64,000 nucleotides of DNA from positions 1 through 64,000 of the forward strand of contig CAVUBL010000011.1 in assembly GCA_963739795.1 (NCBI GenBank), in the 5' to 3' direction. A program made the translations under genes and the position numbers. Shown here one piece after another: positions 49,237 through 57,768 of this stretch. The stretch's first letter is position 1. Each line of letters starts with the position of its first letter. Below the pieces are notes generated by a model that saw only the letters and a program-made list of their open reading frames with translations, did no database searches and was not told the DNA's origin. Source of the stretch: CAVUBL01 sp963739795. GTDB taxonomy: Bacteria; Acidobacteriota; Thermoanaerobaculia; Multivoradales; DATKCC01.

Positions 49237-51327
49237 CTACGGGCTGCGCGGATCCGGGCGCCGGGCGAGCACCGCCTTGGCGGTCGCGACGACATGATCC
49301 ACGGTGAACCCGTACCGGGCCATCACCTCGGGCCCCGGCGCCGAGGCACCAAAGCGGTCGACGCCGAGGATCGCGCCGCCCGGTCCGACGTAGCGCTCCC
49401 AGCCGAACGGCGATCCGGCTTCGATGCTGACCCGTGCGTGGACCGCGGGAGGCAACACAGTCTGGCGGTAGTCGACGGACTGCGCCTCGAACAACTCCCA
49501 GGATGGCATCGACACGACGCGGCTCCGAATGCCCTCGCCGGCGAGCCGCATATGGGCCTCGAGCGCCAGCGACACCTCCGAACCGGTGGCAATGAGGATC
49601 AGCTCCGGCAATTCCTCTCCCACGTTGATCAGGACATACGCGCCGCGTGCGGTGCCGGCGGCCGGGGCGAGCGCGTTCCGGTCGAGAACCGGGAGCTTCT
49701 GACGGGTCAGCACCAACCCCACGGGCCCAGCCTCGTGCCGCATGGCGATTCGCCACGCCTCGACCGTCTCGTTGGCGTCGGCCGGCCGGAGAACCAGCAG
49801 GTTGGGCATCGCCCTGAGGCTTGCGAGCTGCTCGACGGGTTGATGCGTCGGGCCGTCCTCGCCGAGCGCGATGCTGTCGTGAGTCCAGACGTAGATCACG
49901 TGCGCGGCGCTCAGCGCGGCCAGCCGGATTGCCGGGCGCATGTAGTCGGAGAAGGTGAAGAAGGTCGCGCCGAACGGCAGAACGCCGCCGTGATGCGCCA
50001 TCCCGGTGAGGATCGCGGTCATGGCGTGCTCGCGGATCCCGAAATGGATGTTCCGTCCTGCGTATCCCCAGACGCCGCCCGCCGCGCCTTGCGTCGGCGG
50101 GGTCTGGCCGGCGTCCGGCGCATCGGGACTCTGAAAGTCACCCTTCTCCTTCATCATCGTGCGCGTCGACGGATCGAGGTCGGCCGACCCGCCGATCAGG
50201 TTCGGCACCGACTCGGCGAGGGCGGCGATCACCTTCCCCCCGGCATCTCTTGTAGCCATGGCGCCATCCTCGGGCGTGAACCGGGGCACCCCGGCGTCCC
50301 ATCCCGGAGCCAGCTCACCCGCCAGCGCGCGGTCGAGGGCGCCGGCGAGATCCGCCTGTGCGGCGCGATACCCGTCCATCTCCTGGAGCCAGGCGCTCCG
50401 CAGCTCCGCCCCGCGAACGCGAACCTTGGCGAATTCCTGCTTCGCCTCCTCCGGTACGCGAAATTGGGCGTCTTCCGGCCAGCCATAGGCCCGCTTGGTC
50501 AGCCGGACTTCGTTCGGGCCGAGCGGCTCGCCGTGCGCCTCGAAGGTGTCGTGCTTGTTGGGGCTCCCGAAGCCGATGTGGGTCCGCGCGACGATGAGAG
50601 AGGGGCGACCCTCGTCGGCACGCGCCGACGTGAGCGCTGCGTCGACCGCCGCTACGTCCATGCCGTCCACCTCCTGAACCTGCCAGCCGTAGGCCGCGAA
50701 GCGCGCGCCGACGTCTTCGGAGAAGGTGACGTTGGTGGTTGCGGAGAGGGTGATGCGGTTCGCGTCGTAGAGGACGATGAGCCGGCCGAGCCGAAGCTCA
50801 CCGGCGAGCGATGCCGCCTCCGCCGCCACGCCCTCCATCAGGTCGCCGTCGCTCGCGATGACGTAGGTCCGGTGGTCTACGATCGCCTGCCCCGGTCGAT
50901 TGAAGGTGGCCGCGAGCCAGCGCTCTGCGATCGCCATGCCGACCGCGTTGCCGAAACCCTGACCGAGAGGCCCGGTAGTGACCTCGACACCGGTCGTGAT
51001 GCCCCTCTCGGGGTGACCGGGCGTCCGGCTACCCCAGCGCCGAAACTGTTCGAGGTCGTCGAGGGTGAGTCCGAAGCCCGTCAGAAACAACAGGCTATAG
51101 AGCAACATGCTCCCGTGCCCCGCCGAGAGGACGAACCGGTCGCGGTTCATCCACTCCGGGTCCGCAGGGTCGTAGCGCAGGTGGCGCGTCCACAGTACGT
51201 AGGCCATGGACGCCGCGCCCATCGGCATCCCCGGATGCCCCGAAGCCGCCTTCTGGACTGCATCGATACTGAGCGTGCGGATGGTGTTGATGCAGAGATC
51301 GTCGGTGGTGCCGGCAAGCGAGGTCAT
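49237..51327 (-). CDS. tkt: Transketolase
   Basis: A 696-aa ThDP enzyme moving two-carbon units between sugar phosphates. Hallmarks are INTIRTLSIDAVQKAASGHP at the start, the ThDP-binding GDGDLMEG-like segment (SDGDLMEGVAAEAASLAG), HTHIGFGSPN-like THIGFGSPNKHDT, and the catalytic region DSIALGEDGPTHQPVEQLAS. The length and domain order are complete. Its start overlaps the pgi stop (ATGA), so it is the last gene of a tal-pgi-tkt operon on the minus strand. Confidence 0.95.
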   Translation of the reverse strand: MTSLAGTTDDLCINTIRTLSIDAVQKAASGHPGMPMGAASMAYVLWTRHLRYDPADPEWMNRDRFVLSAGHGSMLLYSLLFLTGFGLTLDDLEQFRRWGSRTPGHPERGITTGVEVTTGPLGQGFGNAVGMAIAERWLAATFNRPGQAIVDHRTYVIASDGDLMEGVAAEAASLAGELRLGRLIVLYDANRITLSATTNVTFSEDVGARFAAYGWQVQEVDGMDVAAVDAALTSARADEGRPSLIVARTHIGFGSPNKHDTFEAHGEPLGPNEVRLTKRAYGWPEDAQFRVPEEAKQEFAKVRVRGAELRSAWLQEMDGYRAAQADLAGALDRALAGELAPGWDAGVPRFTPEDGAMATRDAGGKVIAALAESVPNLIGGSADLDPSTRTMMKEKGDFQSPDAPDAGQTPPTQGAAGGVWGYAGRNIHFGIREHAMTAILTGMAHHGGVLPFGATFFTFSDYMRPAIRLAALSAAHVIYVWTHDSIALGEDGPTHQPVEQLASLRAMPNLLVLRPADANETVEAWRIAMRHEAGPVGLVLTRQKLPVLDRNALAPAAGTARGAYVLINVGEELPELILIATGSEVSLALEAHMRLAGEGIRSRVVSMPSWELFEAQSVDYRQTVLPPAVHARVSIEAGSPFGWERYVGPGGAILGVDRFGASAPGPEVMARYGFTVDHVVATAKAVLARRPDPRSP

Positions 51328-52982
51328 TTCGGGCCTTCCTTTCTCGACTGCATGTACCGCTCCATCAACGTGGTGGTCGAGCTGTCGTGGCCATCGGCCG
51401 GCGGGCCGTCACCCTGGAGCTCGCCGCCGATTCGCTGGGCCAGCGCCTTGCCCAGCTCCACGCCCCATTGATCGAACGAATCGATGTTCCAGATCACTCC
51501 CTGTGTGAAGACACTGTGCTCATAGAGCGCGACGAGAGACCCCAGCGTCTCGGGCGTGAGCCGATCGGCGAGAATCGTCGTGGTCGGCCGGTTCCCCTCG
51601 AAGACGCGGTGCGGCACTAGCCAGGCCGGCGTTCCCTCCGCCTCGACTTCGCGTGCGGTCTTGCCGAAGGCGAGGGCCTCGGTCTGCGCGAAGACATTGG
51701 CCATCAGAAGGTCGTGGTGACCCTCGAGCGGGTTGAGTGACCGGCAGAAGGCAATGAAGTCGCAGGGAACGAGCTTCGTTCCCTGATGGATCAGCTGGTA
51801 GAAGGAATGTTGTCCATTGGTGCCCGGCTCCCCCCAGACGACCGGGCTCGTCTGGTAGTTGACGCGTGCGCCTTCGAGAGTGACGTGCTTCCCGTTGCTC
51901 TCCATGGTCAGCTGCTGAAGGTACGCTGGAAAGCGTTTGAGGTACTGCTCGTAGGGCAGGACCGCGAGCGTCCGTGCGTCGAAGAAGTCGGCGTACCAGA
52001 CCGCCAGGAGCCCCATGAGCACGGGCAGGTTCTGCGCGAAGGGGGCGGTGCGGAAATGCTGGTCCATGGCATGGAACCCCGCCAGCATCGCGTGGAACTT
52101 GTCGGGACCCACCGCGAGCATCGTCGAGAGCCCGATCGCCGAGTCCATGGAATAGCGCCCGCCGACCCAGTCCCAGAAGCCGAACATGTTGGCGGCGTCG
52201 ATGCCGAATTGCGCCACGCCCTCGTCGTTCGTCGAAACGGCGACGAAATGCCGACGCACCGCCCGCTCGTCGCCGAGCGCGCGCAGACACCAGGCGCGGG
52301 CCGTATGCGCGTTGGTCAACGTCTCGAGTGTCGTGAAGGTCTTGGAGCAGATGATGAACAGCGTTTCTGCCGGTTCGAGGTCGCGCGTGGCCTCGACGAA
52401 GTCCGTGGCGTCGATGTTAGAGACGAAGCGAAAGGTCATGTCTCGCCGGCTGTAATGTCGCAGGGCCTCGTAGGCCATCACCGGTCCGAGGTCGGAGCCG
52501 CCAATGCCGATGTTGACGACGTTGCGGATGGGCCGACCCGTGTGGCCGCGCCAACGGCCGCTACGAACTTCGTCGCAGAACGTCGCCATGCGATCGAGGA
52601 CCGCGTGCACCTCGGGTACGACATCCACGCCGCCAACCAGAATCCGCTCGGTCGCCGGTGCGCGGAGGGCGACATGGAGAACGGCCCGCTGCTCGGTCAC
52701 GTTGACGATCTGACCACTGAACATGGCCTCGATCCGCCCGGCGAGGTCGCAGTCATCGGCCAGTCGCAACAGCAGGTCCAGCGTCTCGTCGGTCACGAGA
52801 TGCTTCGAGTAGTCGAGGTAGAGGCCCGCCGCTTCGGCAGTCAGCCGCGTCCCCCGCCGCGGGTCGTCGGCAAAGACCTGTCGCAATTGCAGAGCGCGGA
52901 TCTCTTGGTGGTGCTCCTTCAACGCCCTCCAGGCCGGGCGCTCGGTGAGCCATCGAGCCGAACCCACTGCTGGCGCGGTCAT
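51324..52982 (-). CDS. pgi: Glucose-6-phosphate isomerase
   Basis: A 552-aa enzyme interconverting glucose 6-phosphate and fructose 6-phosphate. Family signatures are NIGIGGSDLGPVMAYEAL, ICSKTFTTLETLTNAH, FGFWDWVGGRYSMDSAIGLS, the catalytic GEPGTNGQHSFYQLIHQG, and near the end WNIDSFDQWGVELGK. The start at 52982 overlaps the tal stop (ATGA) and matches the family N-terminus; the frame extends 20 codons upstream inside tal. It is complete and probably active. It couples translationally to tkt downstream. Confidence 0.95.
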   Translation of the reverse strand: MTAPAVGSARWLTERPAWRALKEHHQEIRALQLRQVFADDPRRGTRLTAEAAGLYLDYSKHLVTDETLDLLLRLADDCDLAGRIEAMFSGQIVNVTEQRAVLHVALRAPATERILVGGVDVVPEVHAVLDRMATFCDEVRSGRWRGHTGRPIRNVVNIGIGGSDLGPVMAYEALRHYSRRDMTFRFVSNIDATDFVEATRDLEPAETLFIICSKTFTTLETLTNAHTARAWCLRALGDERAVRRHFVAVSTNDEGVAQFGIDAANMFGFWDWVGGRYSMDSAIGLSTMLAVGPDKFHAMLAGFHAMDQHFRTAPFAQNLPVLMGLLAVWYADFFDARTLAVLPYEQYLKRFPAYLQQLTMESNGKHVTLEGARVNYQTSPVVWGEPGTNGQHSFYQLIHQGTKLVPCDFIAFCRSLNPLEGHHDLLMANVFAQTEALAFGKTAREVEAEGTPAWLVPHRVFEGNRPTTTILADRLTPETLGSLVALYEHSVFTQGVIWNIDSFDQWGVELGKALAQRIGGELQGDGPPADGHDSSTTTLMERYMQSRKEGPK

Positions 52983-54085
52983 GGCTCGCCCCCGGCGGTG
53001 CGATCCCCTTGCGCCAAGCTCGCGCGCTTGGCGGCAAGGCAATCGAGAAGATCCTTCCAGGACTTGTCGAACGATGCAGCACCCTCGCGCTGAAGTCGTC
53101 CAGCAAGCGCCGTCTCGTCCACGCCGACGCGCGCGAATTCAGCGAGCACCGACTCGGCATCGCCTCCGTCCAGCGGCAGCGCGCCCCCGACCCGGCCGTG
53201 ATCGGCGAAGGCGAGGAGCGTCTTCTCGGGGATGGTATTGATCGTGTCGGGAGCCGCCAGCGCCTCGACGTAGAGCGTGTCCGGCGCGTCAGGATCCTTG
53301 GTGCTCGTGCTCGCCCACAGCAAGCGCTGCGGCCTTGCGCCAGAGGCCGCGAGCCCGCGCCAGCGCGGCGAGTCCAGCATCTCGCGGTAGGCCTTGTAGC
53401 TGCGCTGGGCGATGGCGATCCCCAGGCGATTGCGGAGCGCCAGCGGGACCGTGTCCTCGACCGCCACGTCCCACCGGCTGACGAAGATCGAGGCGACGGA
53501 ATCCACCCGCGGCTCGAGGCCGGCAGCGATCCGCCGCTCGATGCCCCGCATGTAGGCTTCGACCGCCGCGAGGTACTGTGCCGCGGAGAACAGCAGCGTC
53601 ACGTTGACCGGCACGCCCCGGAAGATCGACTCCTCGATCGCGGGACCACCCTCCGGGGTCCCCGGGATCTTGATGAAGAGATTGGGTCGCCGGGCGTGGG
53701 CATGCAGCTCGGCCGCCGCCCGGATGGTTTCGGCGGTCTTGTCGGCAAGCAGCGGCGACACTTCCAGGGAAACCCAACCGTCCACACTGTCGGTGCGGTC
53801 GTGGACGGGACGGAAGAGATCGGCGGCGCGCACCAGGTCTTCGATGGCGAGCGCGAAGAAGAGCGCCTCGCCTGATTGTCCTTCCGCGGCCTTCTTCTCA
53901 ATGGCATCGTCGTACAAGCTGCCATTCTTGATCGCGTGATCGAAGATCGTCGGGTTCGAGGTCAGCCCGGTCACCGACAGCTCGTTGATGTAGGTCTGCA
54001 ACGTGCCGTCGTCCAGGATGCCGCGAGTGATGTTGTCGAGCCAAAGGCTCTGCCCGAGATCGTGGAGCTGTCGTGTCGCCTTCAT
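52979..54085 (-). CDS. tal: Transaldolase
   Basis: A 368-aa enzyme transferring dihydroxyacetone units between sugar phosphates. It has LDNITRGILDDGTLQTYI, VTGLTSNPTIFDHAI, the Schiff-base Lys in LFIKIPGTPEGGPAIEESI, and VASIFVSRWD near the middle. The length fits the longer transaldolase class found beside or fused to pgi in many bacteria. GAGGAGG is ideally placed before the ATG. It is the first gene of tal-pgi-tkt; the promoter should lie in 54086-54250. Confidence 0.95.
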   Translation of the reverse strand: MKATRQLHDLGQSLWLDNITRGILDDGTLQTYINELSVTGLTSNPTIFDHAIKNGSLYDDAIEKKAAEGQSGEALFFALAIEDLVRAADLFRPVHDRTDSVDGWVSLEVSPLLADKTAETIRAAAELHAHARRPNLFIKIPGTPEGGPAIEESIFRGVPVNVTLLFSAAQYLAAVEAYMRGIERRIAAGLEPRVDSVASIFVSRWDVAVEDTVPLALRNRLGIAIAQRSYKAYREMLDSPRWRGLAASGARPQRLLWASTSTKDPDAPDTLYVEALAAPDTINTIPEKTLLAFADHGRVGGALPLDGGDAESVLAEFARVGVDETALAGRLQREGAASFDKSWKDLLDCLAAKRASLAQGDRTAGGEP

Positions 54086-54394
54086 TTGTCCTCCTCTGTC
54101 GTGGTGCGGCCAATGTGCGCCGGCTCAACCTCTCGCATGCAAGCGCCCGGCCCGAACTCCACGGTCCGAGAGTCGTCTGCCAGCCGCTCTCGCGCCGCAG
54201 CGGTGCCGGTGCACCGGCCGCTGGGGCGTTCGTTCCGGCGCAGCTGGGCAAAGGGAGGGTCGTTGGGGGTGCCGAGATCGGCCCGACCCAGAAGAGGTCC
54301 AGAAGAGGTTCCAGAAGAGGTTCCAGGTACTTTCCCAGAAGAGGTTCCAGGTACTTTCCAGAAGGCTGTGCAGGCCTCGGGGCCGGATCGCCGG
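54086..54394. other. Intergenic region, tal promoter side and tandem repeat
   Basis: About 310 bp between the tal start and the VOC-gene stop. No gene is supported. The part next to tal must carry its promoter, and the part near 54288-54365 is a tandem repeat (separate entry). Confidence 0.45.
54288..54365. repeat. Tandem repeats of CCAGAAGAGGTT with a 24-bp higher-order unit
   Basis: CCAGAAGAGGT appears at 54288, 54299, 54311 and 54335. The last two copies extend to a 24-bp unit that adds TCCAGGTACTTTC. On the minus strand the unit begins TGGAACCTCTTCTGGGAAAG, similar in length and sequence to the repeat at 57121-57177. It lies 3' of the VOC gene. Confidence 0.7.
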
Positions 54395-55174
54395 CTACTT
54401 CATGGCGAAGAGGGCGAAGTGGACGCCCTGGGGGTCGAGGGCCTGGGCCGCCTTGCCGCCGGTCGGAACCTCCGTGGGCTCCACGATGACCTTCCCGCCG
54501 AGGGAGGTGATGCGCTCGATGGTGGGCGCCATCTCGGAAGCGTTGACGTAGTAGAGCCACTTGGGCTCCATGACTCCGTGCTTCGCCGAGTCGAACATGC
54601 CGCCCGCCGAGCGGTCTTCGGGGTCGTCAGGATGGCGGAACATGAAGTACGAGCCCCACTCCCCCATGTCGAGAGTGGTCGTGGGCTTCCAGCCGAAGAG
54701 CTCGGAGTAGAACTTCCAGGCGCTCTCGTGGTCGGTCGTGTTGAGCTCGTGCCAGCCGACAGAGCCGATCATCATCTGGTCGCGCGGCGGCATGGGATCT
54801 CCGTTCGGCTTGAAGAGGGCGATCAACGCGCCCTGGGGGTCGGCGACCACCGCGAAGCGTCCGACCCCGGGAATCTCGGTGCCGGGCGTCAGGATCTTTC
54901 CGCCGAGGGCCTCGGCCCGCCGAGCGGAGGCGTCGACGTCGTCGACCGACACGTGGGCCCACCAGAGAGGCGCGAACCCGCTGCCCTCGTGCTCGGGCTG
55001 GATCTCCATCACCCCGCCGATCGGCGTCTCGCCGGCGTGCCAGAGGGCATAGGGCTTCTCGCCGTCGCCGAAGGGCTGCGTCGTCCAGCCGAACACCTCG
55101 CCGTAGAACGCCTTGGCGGCCTCGGCGTCCTTGGTCAACAGCTCGTACCAGACGAAACGTCCTCTGTTGGTCAT
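54395..55174 (-). CDS. VOC family protein (two glyoxalase-like domains)
   Basis: A 259-aa protein with two vicinal-oxygen-chelate domains in tandem. The first begins GRFVWYELLTKDAEAAKAFY and the second VGWHELNTTDHESAWKFYSE. Each has the WYEL/WHEL strand, the FYxxxFGW helix (GEVFGWTT, SELFGWKP) and the DPQG turn near its end. Such proteins include glyoxalases, antibiotic-binding proteins and ring-cleaving enzymes; the metal-binding set is incomplete to the eye, so the substrate is unknown. AGGAGA lies 5 nt before the ATG. It sits 52 bp downstream of a TetR regulator on the same strand and is probably its target. Confidence 0.88.
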   Translation of the reverse strand: MTNRGRFVWYELLTKDAEAAKAFYGEVFGWTTQPFGDGEKPYALWHAGETPIGGVMEIQPEHEGSGFAPLWWAHVSVDDVDASARRAEALGGKILTPGTEIPGVGRFAVVADPQGALIALFKPNGDPMPPRDQMMIGSVGWHELNTTDHESAWKFYSELFGWKPTTTLDMGEWGSYFMFRHPDDPEDRSAGGMFDSAKHGVMEPKWLYYVNASEMAPTIERITSLGGKVIVEPTEVPTGGKAAQALDPQGVHFALFAMK

Positions 55175-55226
55175 CAGCGTCTCCTCTCGAGATCAGGCTC
55201 GAACCTGCTCGTGGGTTGGTCGTGGG

Positions 55227-55856
55227 TCACGAAGAAGCCCCCGGGGGCCTCAGGCGCTCCAGGTAGTCGCAGACCGCCTCGCAGGCGGCGAGCATCAGGC
55301 CGGCGTCGCGCGAGCTCTTGCCGGTGCCCCAGATCCCCATCTGGGAGGCCACCAGGAGGGCGGCGGCTCCCTCGGGCGAGGCGTCGGGGCGGACCGCCCC
55401 AGTCTCGATCCCCCGGGAGAGAGCGGCGGCGAGGGCCGTGCGCCACCGGTCGTAGAGGGCGTCGACGCGCTCGCGGAATCCCTCGTCGAGGGGGGACATC
55501 TCCTGCGCCAGGTTGTTGAGAGGACAGCCGTTGAGCCACGATCCACTCTCGACGTCCTGACGGGCGTAGCGGCGGAACGCGTCCTCCATGAGGGAGATCG
55601 GGTCCGCGGCGCCGTCGAGGCCGCCGAGCCAGCGCTCCATGAGCAGGGGCTCGATGACCTCGTCGACGACCGCATAGCCCAGTGCCTGCTTGCCCGCGAA
55701 ATGGTGGAAGAGCGCCCCCTTGGTGGTGCCGGCGGCCTCGACGATCCGGCGGAGGCTCCCGCCCTGGAAGCCGTGCCGGTAGAACTCGAAGAAGGCCGCC
55801 TCGAGGATGCGCTGGCGCGTCGCCTCGGGCTGGCGAGGATGGGCGGTGTCGACCAC
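55227..55856 (-). CDS. TetR/AcrR-family transcriptional regulator
   Basis: A 209-aa repressor. The N-terminal helix-turn-helix is RQRILEAAFFEFYRHGFQGG, SLRRIVEAAGTTKGALFHHF, then AGKQALGYAVVDE. The ligand-binding half (WLNGCPLNNLAQEMSPLDEG) carries the Cys-Pro-Leu-Asn-Asn motif seen in a TetR subgroup that responds to electrophiles or lipophilic compounds. The start is set at GTG 55856, because the longer frame to 55895 would read through a promoter and operator. It should repress itself and the VOC gene behind it. Confidence 0.88.
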   Translation of the reverse strand: MVDTAHPRQPEATRQRILEAAFFEFYRHGFQGGSLRRIVEAAGTTKGALFHHFAGKQALGYAVVDEVIEPLLMERWLGGLDGAADPISLMEDAFRRYARQDVESGSWLNGCPLNNLAQEMSPLDEGFRERVDALYDRWRTALAAALSRGIETGAVRPDASPEGAAALLVASQMGIWGTGKSSRDAGLMLAACEAVCDYLERLRPPGASS

Positions 55857-55862
55857 CCGACT

Positions 55863-55891
55863 ACAATACCGACCGGTTGGTATGACGTCAA
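55863..55891 (-). promoter_or_regulatory. TetR promoter with overlapping operator
   Basis: On the minus strand, TTGACG (55891-55886) and TATTGT (55868-55863) are spaced by exactly 17 bp. The 18-bp near-perfect palindrome ATACCAACCGGTCGGTAT (55883-55866) fills the spacer and overlaps the -10. One symmetric pair is mismatched. The -10 ends only 6 nt before the GTG start, so the transcript may be leaderless. This is a classic autorepression layout. Confidence 0.8.
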
Positions 55892-55997
55892 GCACACAAC
55901 CTGCTCAGGCGTCGTGGGGTTGCGCCGGCAGCTCCGACTCGAGCTGTCCGGCATCTGGGTGCCTGCTCCCGCAGGACCGGGCGTGCAGGCTGAATGC

Positions 55998-56507
55998 ATG
56001 GGTGCGGAGGCTCGAGCCTTTGTCCAACAGGCCCTCCTGACGATGCCGGCCTACATCAAGGAGGTCGAGCCGGTGACCCCGGGGACCGACTCGATCGCGA
56101 TGCGGATCCGCCTGGGCGAGCACGCCGACTTCGACCTCGCCGAGCTTCTGGCCAGGGCCGGCCTCGGCCTGGTCGACCGGACCACCAGCGCCGATCCGGA
56201 CCACCTGGACATCATCTACCGGGGTGCGAGAGAAGCGAGGAGGGCGCACCGCGGCATGCACTACGGCGGCTACGAGGAGTTCAATCGGCGAGCCGGCCGA
56301 GTGGTGCTGAGCTTCGGCATCGGGACGCTGGCGGCGCCGGATCCCCGGAGGCGGCGAAGGTCCCTCCAAGCGTACGTCGAGAGGCTGGAGGGCTCCACGA
56401 AGACCGCCCGCTCGCCGAGCGGAATCCACCGCGACCCGGTCGCCGCCATCCATGACTGGGGAAGCCGTATGGGCCTGCCCCCAGACCACTCGGCCAGCGG
56501 GCGGTGA
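55998..56507 (+). CDS. Hypothetical protein
   Basis: A 169-aa ORF with protein-like composition and strong third-position GC. The part SIAMRIRLGEHADFDLAELL, then ARAGLGLVDRTTSADPDHLD looks like a folded alpha/beta domain, and the C-terminus is basic. It is divergent from the TetR gene, about 140 bp away. No family is recognised and there is no convincing ribosome site. An antisense frame of similar length exists on the minus strand but is less protein-like. Confidence 0.45.
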   Translation: MGAEARAFVQQALLTMPAYIKEVEPVTPGTDSIAMRIRLGEHADFDLAELLARAGLGLVDRTTSADPDHLDIIYRGAREARRAHRGMHYGGYEEFNRRAGRVVLSFGIGTLAAPDPRRRRRSLQAYVERLEGSTKTARSPSGIHRDPVAAIHDWGSRMGLPPDHSASGR

Positions 56508-56597
56508 GAGCTCCCCGAGACGAGGTCGAGCCCGACCGCTGAAAGGCGCTGAAGTGTGGCTGGAACCCTTCGCGGGCGAGCGAGACGCCGCCGGCGG

Positions 56598-56996
56598 TCA
56601 GGGAGGATCGCCGCCGAAGCAGTAGGTCCGGCACAGGCAGATCTGGAACCCGCAGGTCGACGACGGGACGCAGGCGCAGTCGGGAGCTTCGCAGGGGCAG
56701 TCGGCCACGGTGACGCACCTCGTGAAGGAGCCGCAGCCGGCCTGGGCCACGCCGGGATGGGCGACCAGGTCGAGAAGCGGCGCCGGGGCGAGCCGGGCGG
56801 TGGCCGGGGCGAGGGCGCCCGAGCGCGCCGGGGACGGGCGCTGGGGCGCGCCGGCGGGCGCCTGGACCTCGGCTCGGTTGCCGGCTGCGCGGGCCAGGTC
56901 CGTCGACGGGGTGGCCGGTGTCGTGCCGGTCGCGGCCAGGGCCGCGAAGGGGGTGCCGAGCAGCAGAAGGGCGAATACCACGAGGCGCGATTGCAT
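56598..56996 (-). CDS. Secreted Cys-rich small protein
   Basis: A 132-aa protein with a signal peptide (MQSRLVVFALLLLGTPFAAL, cleavage near AATGT), a Pro/Ala-rich middle and a C-terminal 40-residue domain holding nine cysteines (AGCGSFTRCVTVADCPCE, then DCACVPSSTCGFQICLCRTY, and a last Cys). The pattern suggests disulfide-bonded export. AAGGAGA is 8 nt before the ATG at 56996; the frame to 57029 lacks one. No function is known; possibilities include a small extracellular toxin or a peptide-like product. Confidence 0.7.
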   Translation of the reverse strand: MQSRLVVFALLLLGTPFAALAATGTTPATPSTDLARAAGNRAEVQAPAGAPQRPSPARSGALAPATARLAPAPLLDLVAHPGVAQAGCGSFTRCVTVADCPCEAPDCACVPSSTCGFQICLCRTYCFGGDPP

Positions 56997-57120
56997 GGTC
57001 CCGGTCTCCTTGCTTGCATGACTCTTCATTTACTGCTTCAGTGCGACTGCCTGGCGAGATGGGACAGGGGCGGAGGAGGCCGCCGCCCGGCGGGCGTGTT
57101 CCGACCGGAGGCGGCGGTCT

Positions 57121-57177
57121 GAAAAGTGGGTGGAACCTTCCAGGAAAAGTGGGTGGAACCTTCCAGGAACCTTCCAG
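57121..57177. repeat. Perfect 23-bp tandem repeat, 2.5 copies
   Basis: GAAAAGTGGGTGGAACCTTC (first 20 of 23 bases) starts at 57121 and repeats exactly at 57144, followed by an 11-bp partial (GAACCTTCCAG) at 57167. It lies between the Cys-rich gene and the PilZ gene. It is related to the 54288-54365 array read on the other strand. Confidence 0.75.
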
Positions 57178-57285
57178 AGGACCACCGGGTCTGAAAGGTG
57201 GCACCTTGTGGGAAGGGATGGCTCGGGTCTTGCGTAAGAAGCTTGAATGAAGGTGCTACACTGCACAAGCCTAGGGGGACACGAC

Positions 57286-57705
57286 ATGCTCCATCCGACC
57301 ATCGATCGCCCTGAAACCAGCGCATCGCTCCAGGTCGCCGAAGACCGCCGGCGCTCACCACGCACCCCGGTGCCGAACCTCTTCGTCGCGCTGGAGATGT
57401 CCGACGCCTCGGCAGTGCCTGTGCCGCCCCGGATGTCCGACAGGCGTCGCCGTCCGAGCTGGACGAGCTCGGCCATCGACATCAGCACCGAGGGCCTGGC
57501 GCTCACCCTGCCGGACGAGGTTCCCGTAGGCTCCGAGGTGCTTCTGACCTTCCGACTGGACGAGGACTTGGCCCTCGTGCGAGTTCCTTCGCAGGTCGTC
57601 CGCAAGCAGGAGGGTCTTGGCGTCGGCGCCGTGAGCTTCGCCTCCTGGCCGGACTCGGATCGCCTGGCCCTGCTCAGCTACCTGAACCACTTCGCAAGGG
57701 CCTGA
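57286..57705 (+). CDS. PilZ-domain protein
   Basis: A 139-aa cyclic-di-GMP-binding domain protein. The two c-di-GMP motifs are RRRSPR (RxxxR-type, near 23-28) and DISTEGLAL (D/NxSxxG, near 66-74). The following strands (EVLLTFRLDED, RVPSQVVRKQEGLGVG) match the PilZ barrel. The start at 57286 is preferred (GGGGGA before it); the frame to 57247 has a weaker site. It is a stand-alone PilZ protein, probably an adaptor tying c-di-GMP to motility, export or surface growth; no partner is encoded beside it. Confidence 0.82.
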   Translation: MLHPTIDRPETSASLQVAEDRRRSPRTPVPNLFVALEMSDASAVPVPPRMSDRRRRPSWTSSAIDISTEGLALTLPDEVPVGSEVLLTFRLDEDLALVRVPSQVVRKQEGLGVGAVSFASWPDSDRLALLSYLNHFARA

Positions 57706-57768
57706 CGGCTCGCGCCTCCCCGGACCGACCGCCTCGAGAGCGATTGCGGGCGCCGGGAGCCTCCGCGG

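Noticed and set aside
49294..51471. 725-residue plus-strand frame
   Set aside because: Antisense to transketolase, which has all family motifs.
54288..54365. CRISPR array
   Set aside because: The units are directly tandem with no unique spacers.
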